Assembly (NCBI RefSeq): GCF_023101765.2
Contig: NC_064236.1
Location: forward strand, 20,114,993 to 20,178,992
DNA: 64,000 nt
From: Spodoptera frugiperda
Taxonomy: Eukaryota > Arthropoda > Insecta > Lepidoptera > Noctuidae
Reading direction: 5' to 3'
The translations under genes were made by a program, and so were the position numbers. Below are positions 11,395 through 22,029 of this stretch, one piece after another. Below the pieces are notes generated by a model. It had not been told where the DNA came from. It was given only the letters and a program-made list of their open reading frames with translations, and ran no database searches. Within the stretch, counting starts at the first letter, position 1, and the number at the start of each line of letters is the position of its first letter.

Positions 11395-13018
11395 TTAGAA
11401 AATAATGGAATAGAAATCACATACTTGTTGCAAGCGAAGTACTTCTTCATAAACTTCATCAGAAGGCAATGGTTCTCTTGCCGTGTTTGCAATATTGTGT
11501 AATACGCAACATGCATTCACAATCTTGCCCGCAGTTGTTGGGCTATAATGTAAAGTACGTGCTACAAGCAAACACATGCAAAAAAAATAATACTTTAACA
11601 CAACCCCATTTAAATATGTATGTAACCATTGCCTAGAAATGCTCCTTACCTGAAACGTGCTTTTAATACCCCGATGCAACGCTCCACTGTATTGCGTGCA
11701 GTCACATGTTTTACATAATAGTGATGTTGTGGTGTCCCTTCTATAGTATTGAGGATTGGGGTCATCATGGTTTTTCTTAGTGGATAGCCACTGTCACCTG
11801 AACATTATAATCATTTTTTAACCAACTCCAACATGTGAATATGATAAAAGTTTTTTACTTAATAACGTCAACCTTTAATTTAAAATTCACGCCAAATATA
11901 CTTCACCCGGCCCGGGAATCGAACCCAAGACCCCTTGCAGACGCACTTGCAACCACTCGGCCAATGAGGCAGTCCGTATGATAAAAGTCTTAGGATACTA
12001 TTCATCAAAAAATATTATAATACCTAATAAAAATACTTGTTCATTAGTATTTTCTGTAATTTGTTTTAAGTGTAGACTGAGTGGATGACTCTGCCATACA
12101 GTGGAATCATGAGCAGAGCCTGGGGTACTTAAAATACATAAAATATTTAAATCTGAATCGCAAATCTGTAAATGAATTAAATGTTTTTTTTTACATTTAT
12201 AATTTAACAGTAAAAAGGGCAGTAAGTAGACATTTATACTTTCAACCTAATACTTACTATCATAACATTAAGAGAATGGAAGCCCTTCCTATTATAATAC
12301 CGTTCCTCATGTATGTGCGGCCTCAGTATTGCTACATGGGTACCATCAATACAACCCAGGATACCAGGAAATCCAAATTTTTGATAGAACCTAAAAAGTT
12401 TTAAATAATATCTAAATAATTCTGCTTAGGTACAACAAGCAATGCAAACAAAGCAATCAGGGTATATTTCACTTCTCACTTCGCCTTTATAATATTTCTT
12501 TCATCAGATTGTGTAGGCCATTTAATATATTTATGGTAAATTTTATTGAGTGCCACTGTTACTTCCTTTATAGATCTCGACACAGTTATTTGAGACACAT
12601 TATGAAGGGCACTCTGTCCAATCAAATTTTGGTAGGACCCCGATGCGTAAAACACAAGTGCTATTAGAATCTGCAACAAAACATATAACATGAATCGCCC
12701 TTTTGTGTTTAAATAATATAATAAACAATAATAAACCAATGTTAAATTCAGTTTTCTCACCTTCATTTCTGCCGATATGCTATCATTTCGACGCGGTTTA
12801 GTCATCAGAGGAGTGAGTTCGTCAATTAACCCCCTGACTGAGTCTTTTCCAAGGCGAAACGTTTTTACAAATTCCGCCTCAGGAACATCAGTGAAGGGGT
12901 TCATGTCGATTCTCATCAACCGACGGGCTAAACGGCGTTTTCTGGCTTCCCTGCGTCTTTTTTCACTAGCATCCACTGCGTTGGCTAGTATTAGAATATT
13001 TGTTCGCAGTGAATACAT
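11395..13018 (-). CDS. HARBI1-like DDE nuclease of Harbinger 1
   Basis: Exons: 13018-12761, 12670-12480, 12390-12258, 12165-12024, 11797-11650, and a last exon from about 11574 down to a stop at 11395. Catalytic residues are visible: D in GCIDGTHVAI, D in GSAHDSTVW, E in TVERCIGVLKARF. The helix-turn-helix-like N-terminus (RLGKDSVRGLIDELTP) and QITVSRSIKEV fit DDE_Tnp_4 nucleases. The last exon should start CLLVARTLHYSP, but the base pair before it is AT, not AG (tttgcat). The final acceptor therefore looks mutated, and the next AG downstream gives the wrong frame. The protein may be inactive unless another acceptor is used. Confidence 0.8.
11852..11976 (-). mobile_element. tRNA-derived SINE with 12-bp duplication
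   Basis: On the minus strand it reads GCCTCATTGGCCGAGTGG (A-box-like) and GGGTTCGATTCCCGGGC (B box), then a short tail ending in A-rich sequence. It is flanked by TATGATAAAAGT at 11840-11851 and 11977-11988. It sits in an intron of the Harbinger 1 nuclease gene. Confidence 0.85.
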
Positions 13019-14399
13019 TCTTCGATGCACGATTTAAAACAAAGTTTTTGATTTCGATACAGAACAATAGCTAATTAGGCAATGTTTGCACAATGACGTT
13101 CCAATGGTAGGTCACTGATAAAAGGAACTGTCAAAATTTTAGCAGATTACCGCATAAGTCAGACTATCATCTGTCATTGTGTACGAGATTACCATTCTGT
13201 GCCACTTCTTTCAATGGAGTGTCAGTGGTTGACCATTGGAAAGTCATAATGACGCCATTATATTAGTAGACTACCAAACTTGTCAAAATCGACAATTTTG
13301 AAACCAATGATCGATCATTCTGACACAATTGTAATAGCAGACTAAGGCCCCTGGTTTGCCTTAGCCTCTTAACTGGGGGCTCGTCGTTAGTTGGTACCGA
13401 AGCAGATATGGTTTGTGATTCTGGGTTTGCTATACTGGTAGAGGCGAGGGATGATGAAACAGGTTCTGAAGACGTCGAAGGCAAAATGTCAGATGTGATG
13501 TCAAGGTGCCTTTTTCTAATGTGTAACATCATTGTGCTAGTGTTTCCTGAATATTTGTAAGATAAGCTACACTTTTTACAAGTTACCTTCCCATCGATTG
13601 GTGAGTCGAAGACTTCCCAAACAATAGATGTTCTTTTTGGGGCCATTGTTCTAAAAAATAAAACATAACAAACATTATTATTTTATTTTAATAAATAAAT
13701 TTACATACACAAATAATATATTAAATAGTAACAAATTACGCCATAATTAAATTACAAAACGCGCCGCTTCTTAATCTATAAACAGTTTATTCCCTCATAA
13801 ACAGTAAAAAGTAGAATGTACCTACTTGCTCAAAATGTCATAAAATTATATCATTAATATTCAAATTTATCGATATTGATAAGTAACATCGGTATATTAT
13901 ATTCGCTCATCTCTACACTACGAACCATAGACAATATTAATTGTTTCTTTCTACAAGTACAACAATGAGTTTGGTTATGTTTTTATAAATACTATAGGTA
14001 TTTACAAGAACAAATCTTATTAAAATTTTAATTACCAATAATTAAAATATTTAGTATATTTAACAATTTTTTCTATGTTTTAAGTGTTAAAACAAAATAT
14101 GTAAACATTTCATAAATATCATCAAACAACTAATACAGCGCTCGAGACCTGAATTGAGCTCACTGTCTGTATTTATTATATTTAACAACTAATTAAGTTA
14201 TTCTGTCCATCCAATCTAATTTGTAACCCCTAACTTTTGATGTAAAAAGTTTATCATCGTACATCGTATTTGCACACCAAAGTTTCAATAAAAACATTCA
14301 ATCAACGTATAAGAATTTTCTTACCTTTTTATGATTAAAACACTCACTTGTTACATTTAGTAGTTCAAATAATACAACTTAATATTAACTGAAAACAAA

Positions 14400-14718
14400 A
14401 CGGAATGAAAATTTGGCGCCACCATTTGACATGCAACTCGTCGCGTCGCGTCACCGGTCGGCGTCAGCAACTTCATTCGTTTTCGGGATAACTCGGATCC
14501 GTTCGTTATTCATTCGGGCGGAGCGTTCAGCCCGCATCAGCTTATTCGCATTGCACGTCTGGTTTAAGATCGCATTCGTACTCACTCGAACTGGACACGA
14601 GTTGACGCGATTGCGGTTTCAAACTTAAACCGGGTTGGATAGACTATAGCTCGGTTTGATGCGAGTTGCCCTCAACCAGAATTGATTCGGTTTGGCAAAC
14701 CGGGTTGACACATCGCTA
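14400..14718. repeat. hAT subterminal region with AAACCG motifs
   Basis: The block up to the right hAT end contains repeats around CGGTTTG, AACCGGGTTGG and AACCCGG. They match the AAACCGAATC-type repeats at 3485-3560 just inside the left end. They are probably transposase binding sites. Confidence 0.5.
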
Positions 14719-16599
14719 CCCTGCACACCTCAACAACATAGGATCCATCTTGCCTAACATGTTCACCATAATATGAGCGGGTTTGTTAAATTTGATACAC
14801 ACCCAACGGTATTAAAATCAAATCATTTAACTCCATCTGTGAAAAATCATGGAGATTTTCAGGATTAATAGTTATACTTTCAAACTGGGCCCGCCTTCTA
14901 TTTAAATTGTTATGTTCTACAAAATCCGCCAATAAATTATTCCTAAACATATTTTCTTGGATTATGGAGATTATTATTCTAGAATCTTCTCTGTCTTCTA
15001 GAACCGGGTGAAACTTATTAATTAATGCTGCTGCCACCTTAAAATCCTGCATCAAATGTCTAGACGCTCTATTAAAATATTCTTGGCGCAGCAGCTTAAA
15101 ATCTCGTTTAAAGCGTCCATTGACCACTTCTACTACCCATCGACATAAGGTCACTTTACGGGATTCGTTAGCATTTGCTGTATTTAATTGGTGTTCACCT
15201 GGTTCTAATGACAGAGGATAATGAACCGAGTAGTTCAAAGCTTTGCAGTAGCGCAATGCTGTCACGAAAGCCTCGGTCTAAAATCATTACATCACCTCTA
15301 AAATTACGCATAGGTTTTGTAGAATCATAAAATTCATCTTTTAAAATGTCAGCGTCTGATTTTGTGGCTGCATAAGGGCCCAGTACATAAAGTATATAGC
15401 CATCACAACATACTACTAGGAACGGTTTGACCAGATTCCTATATTTGTGGAGGGAATATGTATTTTTTTGGTATGCATAATTGCTACTCTTTTGAACATA
15501 AATATAGGTTCCATCCATAATCACAATTGCCTTTCTATCTTCCAAGTTAGCCTCAGGGTTTCCAATCAAAGACTCAGGAATATAAAGATTTCTTGCAACA
15601 ACTTCTTCTCTATTCAAATGTTCTAATCCTAAATGTGCTGGCACGAAGCTTTCTGTCATAACCTCTCGTGCTTTAGCGACAAGTCTGGAGAGAGTACTTC
15701 TTCCAATTTTTAATAATGAAGACATTCTTTCGTCTGAATCTCCTGTTCTGAGCTTCATTAAATAAGCAGCCAGTGAAGTAGCACGTTTTTGAAAAATGGG
15801 AAGTTGTGCTTCAAGTTCTCTGAATTGCTCTTTCGTGCGTCCCAGCCAATACCACACTAGATGATTTGCTCAATATTTTCAAAATCTAATGTGTTGTTTT
15901 CATCATTCAATAACTCATAAAAGTCTTCTATTTGAGCGGCCGTGAAACTTCTGATAACATTTTCAGTATCTAAGAGATCTGACCATGACTGCCTTGCTAA
16001 ATGCAATTCACATATACGACAACGTGGTGGTATATAAAACTTGTGATCTTTAAGGAGCCTCACCCTTAACACAAAAGGAACTAGTCGCTGTGTAGAACTA
16101 TCACATTGCAGAAATATACATCTGTTATGTGTATCTGCTGCTCTTGAGAAGTTAGGTAAGGTTATTCTTTCCGTAGGCTGTGCAACTGGATTTACTTCTG
16201 ATCCAGGTAAAATATCATTGACAGACGAGCTGTTTGCTCTTTGAAAGCATCTATTGCAAAGCATATCTGATGGCTGAACCTAAAACAATAAAAAAATATT
16301 GGTTACACATATCATTCATATTACAATAAATAAAACAATTTACACTTCAAATGTTGTAGTAATTTTATTCATAACAATAATATTGATTGGTAATAATTAA
16401 ATTATATTCTACTTTAAATCTAGATTCATTTAAAATTCCAATAATAAAACAATCATTACATCACAAAAAAACAAGTAGTAATTACCAAACGAGGTGCAGT
16501 CCATTGTTGTATACAGTGACGAATCTGTTCATCTTCCAATAACATGGAACCACCCGCAGAGCCACAATTTACACAAAATACACATTCCATTGCGTATGC

Positions 16600-17398
16600 G
16601 TATCTAAGTCCGTTTTAGAGTGCCAAGTTGTCGTTCGAGCGGTACACAGTTCCGAAAATCACAGCCAGGTAAATCGTTTTTTAAAGCAATCCAAGTCCGT
16701 TAAAATAGCCAAGTCGTAAAAAAGTCCCGAAAGTCACCAAAACACCGAACACAAGAAAAGAACACAGGAAGAGTACAGCACAGGAACTGTAACTCTGCCA
16801 AAGTGACAATAATGGCGACCACCGACCAGCAAAACTAGGGATGTAGTACGACACCACACAATAATCTTTTTTTTTCGATTAAGATTTAGTGTGGTCTTAT
16901 ATTATTACAAACTGTCTGTTACGTCAATTTAGTCATATAAACATTACAAGTATGTATGACAATGGTTTATTTTACGCCAAAAAAGAAATGTTATTTTTGT
17001 ATTAATTGACGTAAAAAATGAATTAGATGTTTGAATGATTGTATAGAAATAAAAAAGTTTTGATTACTGTATAATATTATTCTTACTACCTACTTAAATT
17101 GGACTACGACTGCTTTAATAAAGTATTCTTATTTGGTTTTTAAAAATACACTTTAGAAAAGAAAACACAATCTATCGATTAATAATTCAATCGATCGATT
17201 ATAATTGAATGGACATCCCTATTTCACTTCCGATACGAAATGACATATTGACATTAGGCGAAGATGGCGATCTAATGTTATTAGTCGCGTTAAATTCTAT
17301 TAAAAGTACATTTTGGAATACAGCTAGTCCGTGATACAGAAGTATTTGCAACTTATATAATAAAATAGGCGATTAATTATCGTATATTCTGATACTCT
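16600..17398. other. no gene seen
   Basis: Upstream sequence of SWIM-DDE copy 1, then AT-rich DNA. TAGGGATGT at 16836 recurs inverted at 17213-17221 (ACATCCCTA) and may bound a small non-autonomous element, but no duplication is visible. Confidence 0.35.
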
Positions 17399-18195
17399 TT
17401 ATTGCACAGGGCCATTTTGGACATTGTCCTTTTCTTCAACAATTGAAATGCTGAGAATCTTGTTTAAAGTGACGTCCCCTAAGATAAATGCCCGCACACG
17501 CTTCCTTATCTCGGAGACGGTCACTCTTGAACTAAATGTTCGTCTCATTTCTTCAGGCGATTCAGCGAAGGATTTCAATATTAGGTATTGGCATTGCATA
17601 AACAAGGGACTTCATGTGGCCTCACACGTAAAAGTCAACCGGTGTTAGGTCTGGACACCGTGCAGGCCAAGGAATTGGACCCCCCCTGCCAATCCAACGC
17701 CTTGGGAACGTGGTATCCAGCCACTGTCGCACAGTAGAAGTTCGATAATGCGCTGGACAGCCATCGTGTTGGAATATCATACGTCTCCTTGTTTGTAAAT
17801 CCACATTCTCAAGCAATGGCCCTAAATCATTTCTTAAAAATTCTTCATAATTCTCCCCATTTAAGTTGCTGGGTAAAAAGTACGGTCCAATTAGGTGATT
17901 ATTTATGACACCCATCCAAACATTTAATGAAAACCGTCTTTGTGAACCTGTTGAATGCCAATCTGTACTTCATGAAACCCAAATTTCCTGTCTTTTCTTA
18001 ACAAATCTGTGAGAGGTTTTGCTATAGTGGCAAAGTTTTGAATATACTTCCTAAAATATGAACAAAGTCCCAAGAAACTGAGCAGTTGCTTCTAATTCCA
18101 GGGCTCAGATCATCTCATATATTTTTAACTTCTTTAACTCTGAGTATGTGGTAATTCCGTACAGCATTATTTTGTTTATTTCGTGACATGATGGT
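17399..18195 (-). pseudogene. mariner-type transposase fragment
   Basis: The clear part is 17915-17622: IFQHDGCPAHY (second Asp) to WPARCPDLTPVDFYV (third Asp about 42 residues on). The C-terminal piece is in another frame (TFSSRVTVSEIRKRVRA). Upstream, 17915-18195 is recognisable only in shifted frames. The long Asp-Asp spacing and the DFYVWG-like block fit the large insect Tc1/mariner group with DD41D-like spacing rather than classic DD34D mariner. Several frameshifts make it inactive. Confidence 0.75.
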
Positions 18196-18220
18196 ATACG
18201 GGACCGTATACCATTAATAA

Positions 18221-18914
18221 CACTGCTATACAAAAAAAAAAAAAAAATTCTGCGGCAGGGATTTTGTTAATGGTTTTTGTTAATACTCATATTAGACGTT
18301 CACGCTGCATGCTTATTTATTTTTGATTCACTCTGGTTATTGAGATAAACGGAACTAAGAAATAATTGAAAATTTCAAACATTATGGTTCATTGATTTGT
18401 TTTCACTTACGTTTGTTATCTTTTCACGGGTTTATTTGCAACAACTTAACTTTATAGCTATCAGACCCTGAAGTTATCAGTTATAAATCGGTTGTTTTGT
18501 GTTAAAGTGAATTTTTCGTTTTAAAAACATGAGTTTTCCATGTAAACCTTGTTTAAACGATCCTAACAGTTTTTGCTTTATTTGTGGCAAGTTTAGTTTA
18601 CAAAAGCAAAAAAAAATTATTATTTTTTTTTTAATTTTAAAAAAAGTTTTTCATGATCTTCATTTATTTATTCTAATTAAAGGTACCCCAAACTATAATT
18701 TTTTGTGTATTTTTGTAAAGATAAACAATGAAAATAGATTTTAAATACATCTTTTGGCCCATTTATTGAAGCATTTTATGGAAAATATTAGAAGCGTTTA
18801 TCTCAAAAACTGGAGTCAATTTGACCATTCTGGTATTTTTCCCGTTATCAGCACACTCGTCTTATACAAAATCGACTTCAAGTATGCCTTCCGCAAAATG
18901 ACTGTATAGCAGTG
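18221..18914. mobile_element. 694-bp element with CACTGCTATACA termini
   Basis: It starts CACTGCTATACA and ends TGTATAGCAGTG, an exact 12-bp inverted repeat. It is flanked by TAA on both sides (18218-18220, 18915-18917). Inside is the start of a coding region (18529) that then dissolves into AT-rich DNA, so it looks like a deletion derivative of a larger transposon. Confidence 0.75.
18529..18640 (+). pseudogene. N-terminal fragment of a Cys-rich transposon protein family
   Basis: The frame begins MSFPCKPCLNDPNSFCFICG after a typical upstream stretch. I recall a widespread arthropod repeat-encoded family starting with the pattern M-x(3)-C-x(2)-C..NxFCxICG, whose later part contains LPPLHIKLGLMKQF, as found at 20887-20672 here. 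After about 35 codons the coding signal ends in poly-A and poly-T runs. Confidence 0.55.
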
Positions 18915-18924
18915 TAATGTGTTT

Positions 18925-19339
18925 TTAATTTTTTCCAAGGTCCTTCATGGCGAACATATGACATGACTCATTCGACCTCTTCTTTCTAGCGCTCATCATC
19001 TCATGGATAGTTTTTGCATCGATCGCGTCTGGAAATTCCTTAGAAGTCGCTAGCTTAAGAGATTCCCAGCATTTGAAAGCCTTTTCAGAGCTCAGCCATA
19101 AAGCCGCTGTTCCAGTCAATGAACGCCGCGCGACCAACAATCCTTGCCGTCTGCGTCCATTCAAAGATATCACCGTTGTCGTCGATATCTTGAATCCACT
19201 TTGTAACGGGATATATTTTGTTCCTGCCATCGAACTTTCTTATAACGTCTTTTGCGTAGTGAAAAGTACGCGTTGGCCGGTCGAGTACGCCGCCATCTAT
19301 ATCGTTGCACGATTGACTCTTACTTCGTCTTCTAGCCAT
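18925..19339 (-). pseudogene. LTR retrotransposon gag fragment
   Basis: In two frames the minus strand reads KFDGRN..YPVTKWIQDIDDN, then LTGTAALWL, EFPDAIDAKTIHEMMSARK and SNESCHMFAMKDLGK. This is the Ty3/gypsy-type gag (retrotrans_gag) signature. A frameshift near 19120 splits it. No LTR or pol is seen next to it. Confidence 0.7.
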
Positions 19340-19859
19340 CTTACTCGTAGAATGGAACTCCCGGCAACGTATTTTCCACGTTCACCACGCAACTCGTTTT
19401 CATACCTAAAAGCTAGCATACCTAAAAGTTTTTAATGAACTAGCTAGTTTGTTTATTAAATATAAATAATAAAAAAACAAAACATTCATTAAAATATAAA
19501 TATGTAACTTTTTTTTTTCAAAGAAATACCAATAACTCAAGTATTTCTTTCGACTTACAAAAATACCAATTACCTTTTATTTGTAATATTAATAACTGGC
19601 AACAATGCAGTTTTTACTTACAAAGGCATAAGAATTGTTTTGATTTCCTCTTTGATTGACTTTTTATTAGTTAAAACATGTTCCTGACTTGTTTGTATTA
19701 ACAAGGGTACTGATTATATTCATTTAAAATTACAATGCTATTTTTGGTGATAAAAATATTGTTGGGACTTTCGTGGCCAAATTTGGGCATCCCCTTTTAC
19801 TTTTTCTTTCAATTTATATTTTTCTACCAGTGTCCTGATTTCGTTAGCAATCCGCAAAA

Positions 19860-20345
19860 ATTCAACACACACAACATCCTAGCAATATTTTAAATTCTAA
19901 ATCATCTGTTAAATAATGACCAGTGAATAATCAAATGTTTTTAACGAGGTCCACATATCTGCAGTTAAACAAATCGATTTAACTTCATTCTTCATTTGAT
20001 TTTGTATAGTATCAAAGGTCTTAGTGTAAGCCTGTTGCATTATTGAGTTTGATAGTTTTCCTGGTTGGAAGTTCATATCCTGGGATCCAGCGACTATATT
20101 TTCTGAACGCTCTAGCTTCCACTATACTAAATGGATGGAAAGAGTAAGTGACTGCCCAGTCTAATAAGTCCAGGTTTATTAGGTTTTTCTTACTCCGCGG
20201 TATTTTTTTTATTAGTAAATTCAGCCATCAAACGCTGACGTTTAATTCTACCGGTTCCACTTTCTTCAGTGCTCTCAAGTGGTCTGGAGTAGAAGGTACA
20301 GTACTTACAGTAGCAGGTATATTGATTGGTCCTGGCAAGGATAAA
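19860..20345 (-). pseudogene. decayed hAT transposase remnant
   Basis: Scattered blocks in changing frames read KRQRLMAEFTNKK, PFSIVEARAFRKYS, PGYELPTRKT and LFTGHYLTDDLEFK. This is the order seen in ZBED-type hAT proteins between the BED finger and the first catalytic Asp. Many stops. 19440-19860 may hold further decayed sequence of the same copy but is not readable with confidence. Confidence 0.5.
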
Positions 20346-20350
20346 AACAA

Positions 20351-20990
20351 TCAATAACGTGTTTTCTTTGAAAAAAACCTGTGTTTTGTTGGTTTTTGTT
20401 TATGACTTTTCACTTCATCTCTACATATCATCCAACAATAGTCCGCCATCATATTAACGTCCCAACGACCTTGATATCTTCTTTCAATCTCTTTTATATC
20501 TTGATGGAACCTTTCGCCTTGCTCCTCACTGTAAACGCCTACATTTTTTGGAAAAAAATCTATGTGAGATTTCAAAAAATGGACTTACTTTTATAATTAG
20601 GATCATTGTTATTACCTAAAATTTCGAAACCACATTTTTAAAGCCATTCCAAGCATTTTGTTGTAAGGCTGTCATATTTTTTTTTCAAATTCTGCGTCTT
20701 TTAACAGTATTCTGATGCTAGGTCCCGTGAATATTCCTTCTTTCAACTTAGCATCAGATAAGGTAGGGAAACTTAAACATAAGTACTTAAAAGTATTGCC
20801 ATCTTTTGGTAATGCCTTAACAAACTGTTTCATTAGACCAAGTTTGATGTGTAGTGGTGGAAGCAATACTTTCTTGGGGTCTATCAAAGCCGGGTTGATG
20901 ACGTTTTTTACATATTATATTATACATACATACATACATATTATATTTTATTATAAATATAATATGCCATTAAAAAAAATGTGACGTGTT
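20351..20990 (-). pseudogene. C-terminal fragment of a widespread transposon-encoded protein family
   Basis: Two frames hold KVLLPPLHIKLGLMKQFVKA (20887-20672) and then IDFFPKNVGVYSEEQGERFH..RRYQGRWDVNMMADYCW (20575-20351). From memory these blocks occur in one long repeat-encoded protein family common in arthropods, of unknown superfamily, whose N-terminus resembles the 18529 fragment. A frameshift and deletions lie between the pieces, so the copy is dead. Confidence 0.65.
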
Positions 20991-21432
20991 ACAATAAAAA
21001 AAGTTTATATTTGCGTTGTGTATATGTACATGTATAATATTATTTTATAGTGGCTTGATATACGGCACCGTCAATTAAACACATTGAGTTTCTCTGTAAA
21101 TCAAAGTTTTATTTCAGTTAATCTAAGAAACAAATCATGAAACAAATCAAACAAACATTAACTTACATACCTGTAAATCAAAGAAACGACATTAAATGTT
21201 ATTATTCCGGTGTCGATTTCTTATTTTATTTAAAATTAGATATTAACTTATTCTTTGTAAAGAGAAATTTTTCTTATTTGACATTAACAAAAGGCGTGCG
21301 TCATGACCGTCACAGTTTACTCTTTCTTAAAAACTCTAAACTACCAAAGAGTTGCTATATGCGCGCGTAAATTCAAATAAAGGAAACTATAGTTTTCTTT
21401 ACACATGTACAAGTTATATTTAAAATTTTTAA
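20991..21432. other. no recognisable gene
   Basis: AT-rich sequence. A plus-strand 77-codon open frame at 21137-21370 has no recognisable features and is probably fortuitous. Confidence 0.45.
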
Positions 21433-21617
21433 AAAAACATTTTCATCGCAGACCTGCGCTATTAGTGAAACCAAATCTCTTTAACACAGAATCAAATTTC
21501 TGGTTCCAGCACCTAGGTGCTTTCTTCAAACCATATAGGGATTTTTTAAGTTTACAAACTAAGTTTTCTTTAATACATAAACCTTCAGGTGGAATCATAT
21601 AAATATCCTCATTTATA
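21433..21617 (-). pseudogene. Ty1/Copia reverse transcriptase, 3' piece
   Basis: The minus strand reads NEDIYMIPPEG, then VCKLKKSLYGLKKAPRCWNQ and FDSVLKRFGF, the signature RT block of Copia elements. It is cut at its 5' side by the DNA transposon at 21618. The preceding part lies at 26740-26890 and joins it in frame across one copy of TATAA. Confidence 0.88.
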
Positions 21618-21869
21618 CTGCCGCGCTAACAAAAAATACAATAACTCGATTTTGGCGCTTTCGAGAAAAACACTCTCAAAGTTTTGAACTTTATTTTTCC
21701 TGTATCTCATGAACTAGTCAAGGCATCTACATGAAAATTGTACCAAATGAAAGGGAAATAAATACAGAATGGATTCAAATACATATTTTATGAAAAATAT
21801 AAAGCTTATGCCCTGAAATCGTGAATATAATGCTCATAATTAGGATTTTTTAAATGATCAACCTATCAT

Positions 21870-22025
21870 CACTAGTCATTAATACAACAACTACAATACT
21901 TATTGTATTTATCTTTAGCAAACCTACATGTTGCAGTTCTAACTAAACACTTACCTAAATAATTTTGATAATTTCTAACGATAAATACAACAACTGAAAT
22001 AGTTATTGTATTAATGTTTAGAAAC
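21870..22025. repeat. left subterminal palindromic repeats
   Basis: Two units, at 21877-21915 and 21976-22020, each pair ATAC(A)ACAACT with the inverse ATTGTATTTATC or ATTGTATTAATG across about 10 bp. They match the right-hand array of the same transposon. Confidence 0.7.
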
Positions 22026-22029
22026 ACCT

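Larger units (their letters stand above)
8356..13326. mobile_element. PIF/Harbinger element 1 (4.97 kb) inside hAT
   Basis: The ends lie exactly where the hAT frame breaks. Left flank AATTGT (8350-8355) equals right flank AATTGT (13327-13332). The inner ends are degenerate inverted repeats: ATTGTCATTTTGCTATAAG on the left against ATTGTCGATTTTGACAAG on the reversed right end. Inside are a Myb/SANT-like gene (plus) and a HARBI1-like nuclease (minus) in convergent arrangement. Confidence 0.85.
6752..13646 (-). pseudogene. ZBED-type hAT transposase, split by Harbinger 1
   Basis: The first coding piece (13646-13327) starts MAPKRTSIVWEVFD and carries a BED zinc finger (CKKC..HIRKRH). After the Harbinger insertion it continues at 8355 with FLKIDLRPIL, the core (ITSDIWTS, VVTDNAASM, HCVAHTINL-type block), RTRWNSTFYMLER, and the C-terminal dimerisation block with IPATSVPSERLFSKAGLL near 6870. 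Removing the insert and one copy of the duplication restores the frame (..LLLQ-FLKID..). Independent lesions: a frameshift near 7765 and several frameshifts and stops between 7343 and 6960. It is therefore inactive, as is usual for old hAT copies. Confidence 0.88.
3472..14718 (-). mobile_element. hAT element with 8-bp target-site duplication
   Basis: The left end CAGAGATGGGTCAAACCG pairs with the right end read in reverse, TAGCGATGTGTCAACCCG (14 of 18 match). Both sides are flanked by CCCTGCAC (3464-3471 and 14719-14726), an 8-bp duplication as expected for hAT. Both subterminal regions carry several AAACCGAATC-like motifs. The element is about 3.9 kb after removing nested insertions: Harbinger 1 and the palindromic compound at 4091-6421. 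It inserted into SWIM-DDE copy 1. Its transposase gene reads on the minus strand. Confidence 0.9.
3151..16590 (-). pseudogene. SWIM-type DDE transposase, copy 1, split by a hAT element
   Basis: Exon 1 (16590-16486, MECVFCVNCGSAGG..) joins exon 2 (from 16279) in frame. The N-terminal part has Cys pairs (FCVNC, LCNRC, PPRCRICELH). The DDE core lies at 15857-14786: D in IVIMDGTYIY, D in ATKSDADI, E in CRWVVEVVNGRFK. Coding resumes at 3471 and ends with GRRTIGCCTH and a stop at 3151, a SWIM-like CxC..CxH zinc motif that has lost its first Cys pair to a stop. The frame reads VEVCR at 14727 and continues E-V-D-Q-Q at 3464 once the hAT insertion is removed. Lesions: a stop or frameshift at 15857, a frameshift near 15240, a TAA near 14790, and stops near 3350 and 3290. 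The core resembles DDE_Tnp_4 (HARBI1/ISL2EU-like); I cannot assign the superfamily. Confidence 0.75.

Noticed and set aside
11880..11976. tRNA gene on the minus strand
   Set aside because: A and B boxes are present, but the acceptor stem is missing and a 12-bp duplication with an A-rich tail marks it as a SINE.
16836..17221. 386-bp element with TAGGGATGT ends
   Set aside because: Ends of only about 9 bp, no duplication, and no further internal inverted repeat.
20148..20357. 69-codon plus-strand frame
   Set aside because: Opposite strand reads as a decayed hAT transposase; the frame is a shadow.
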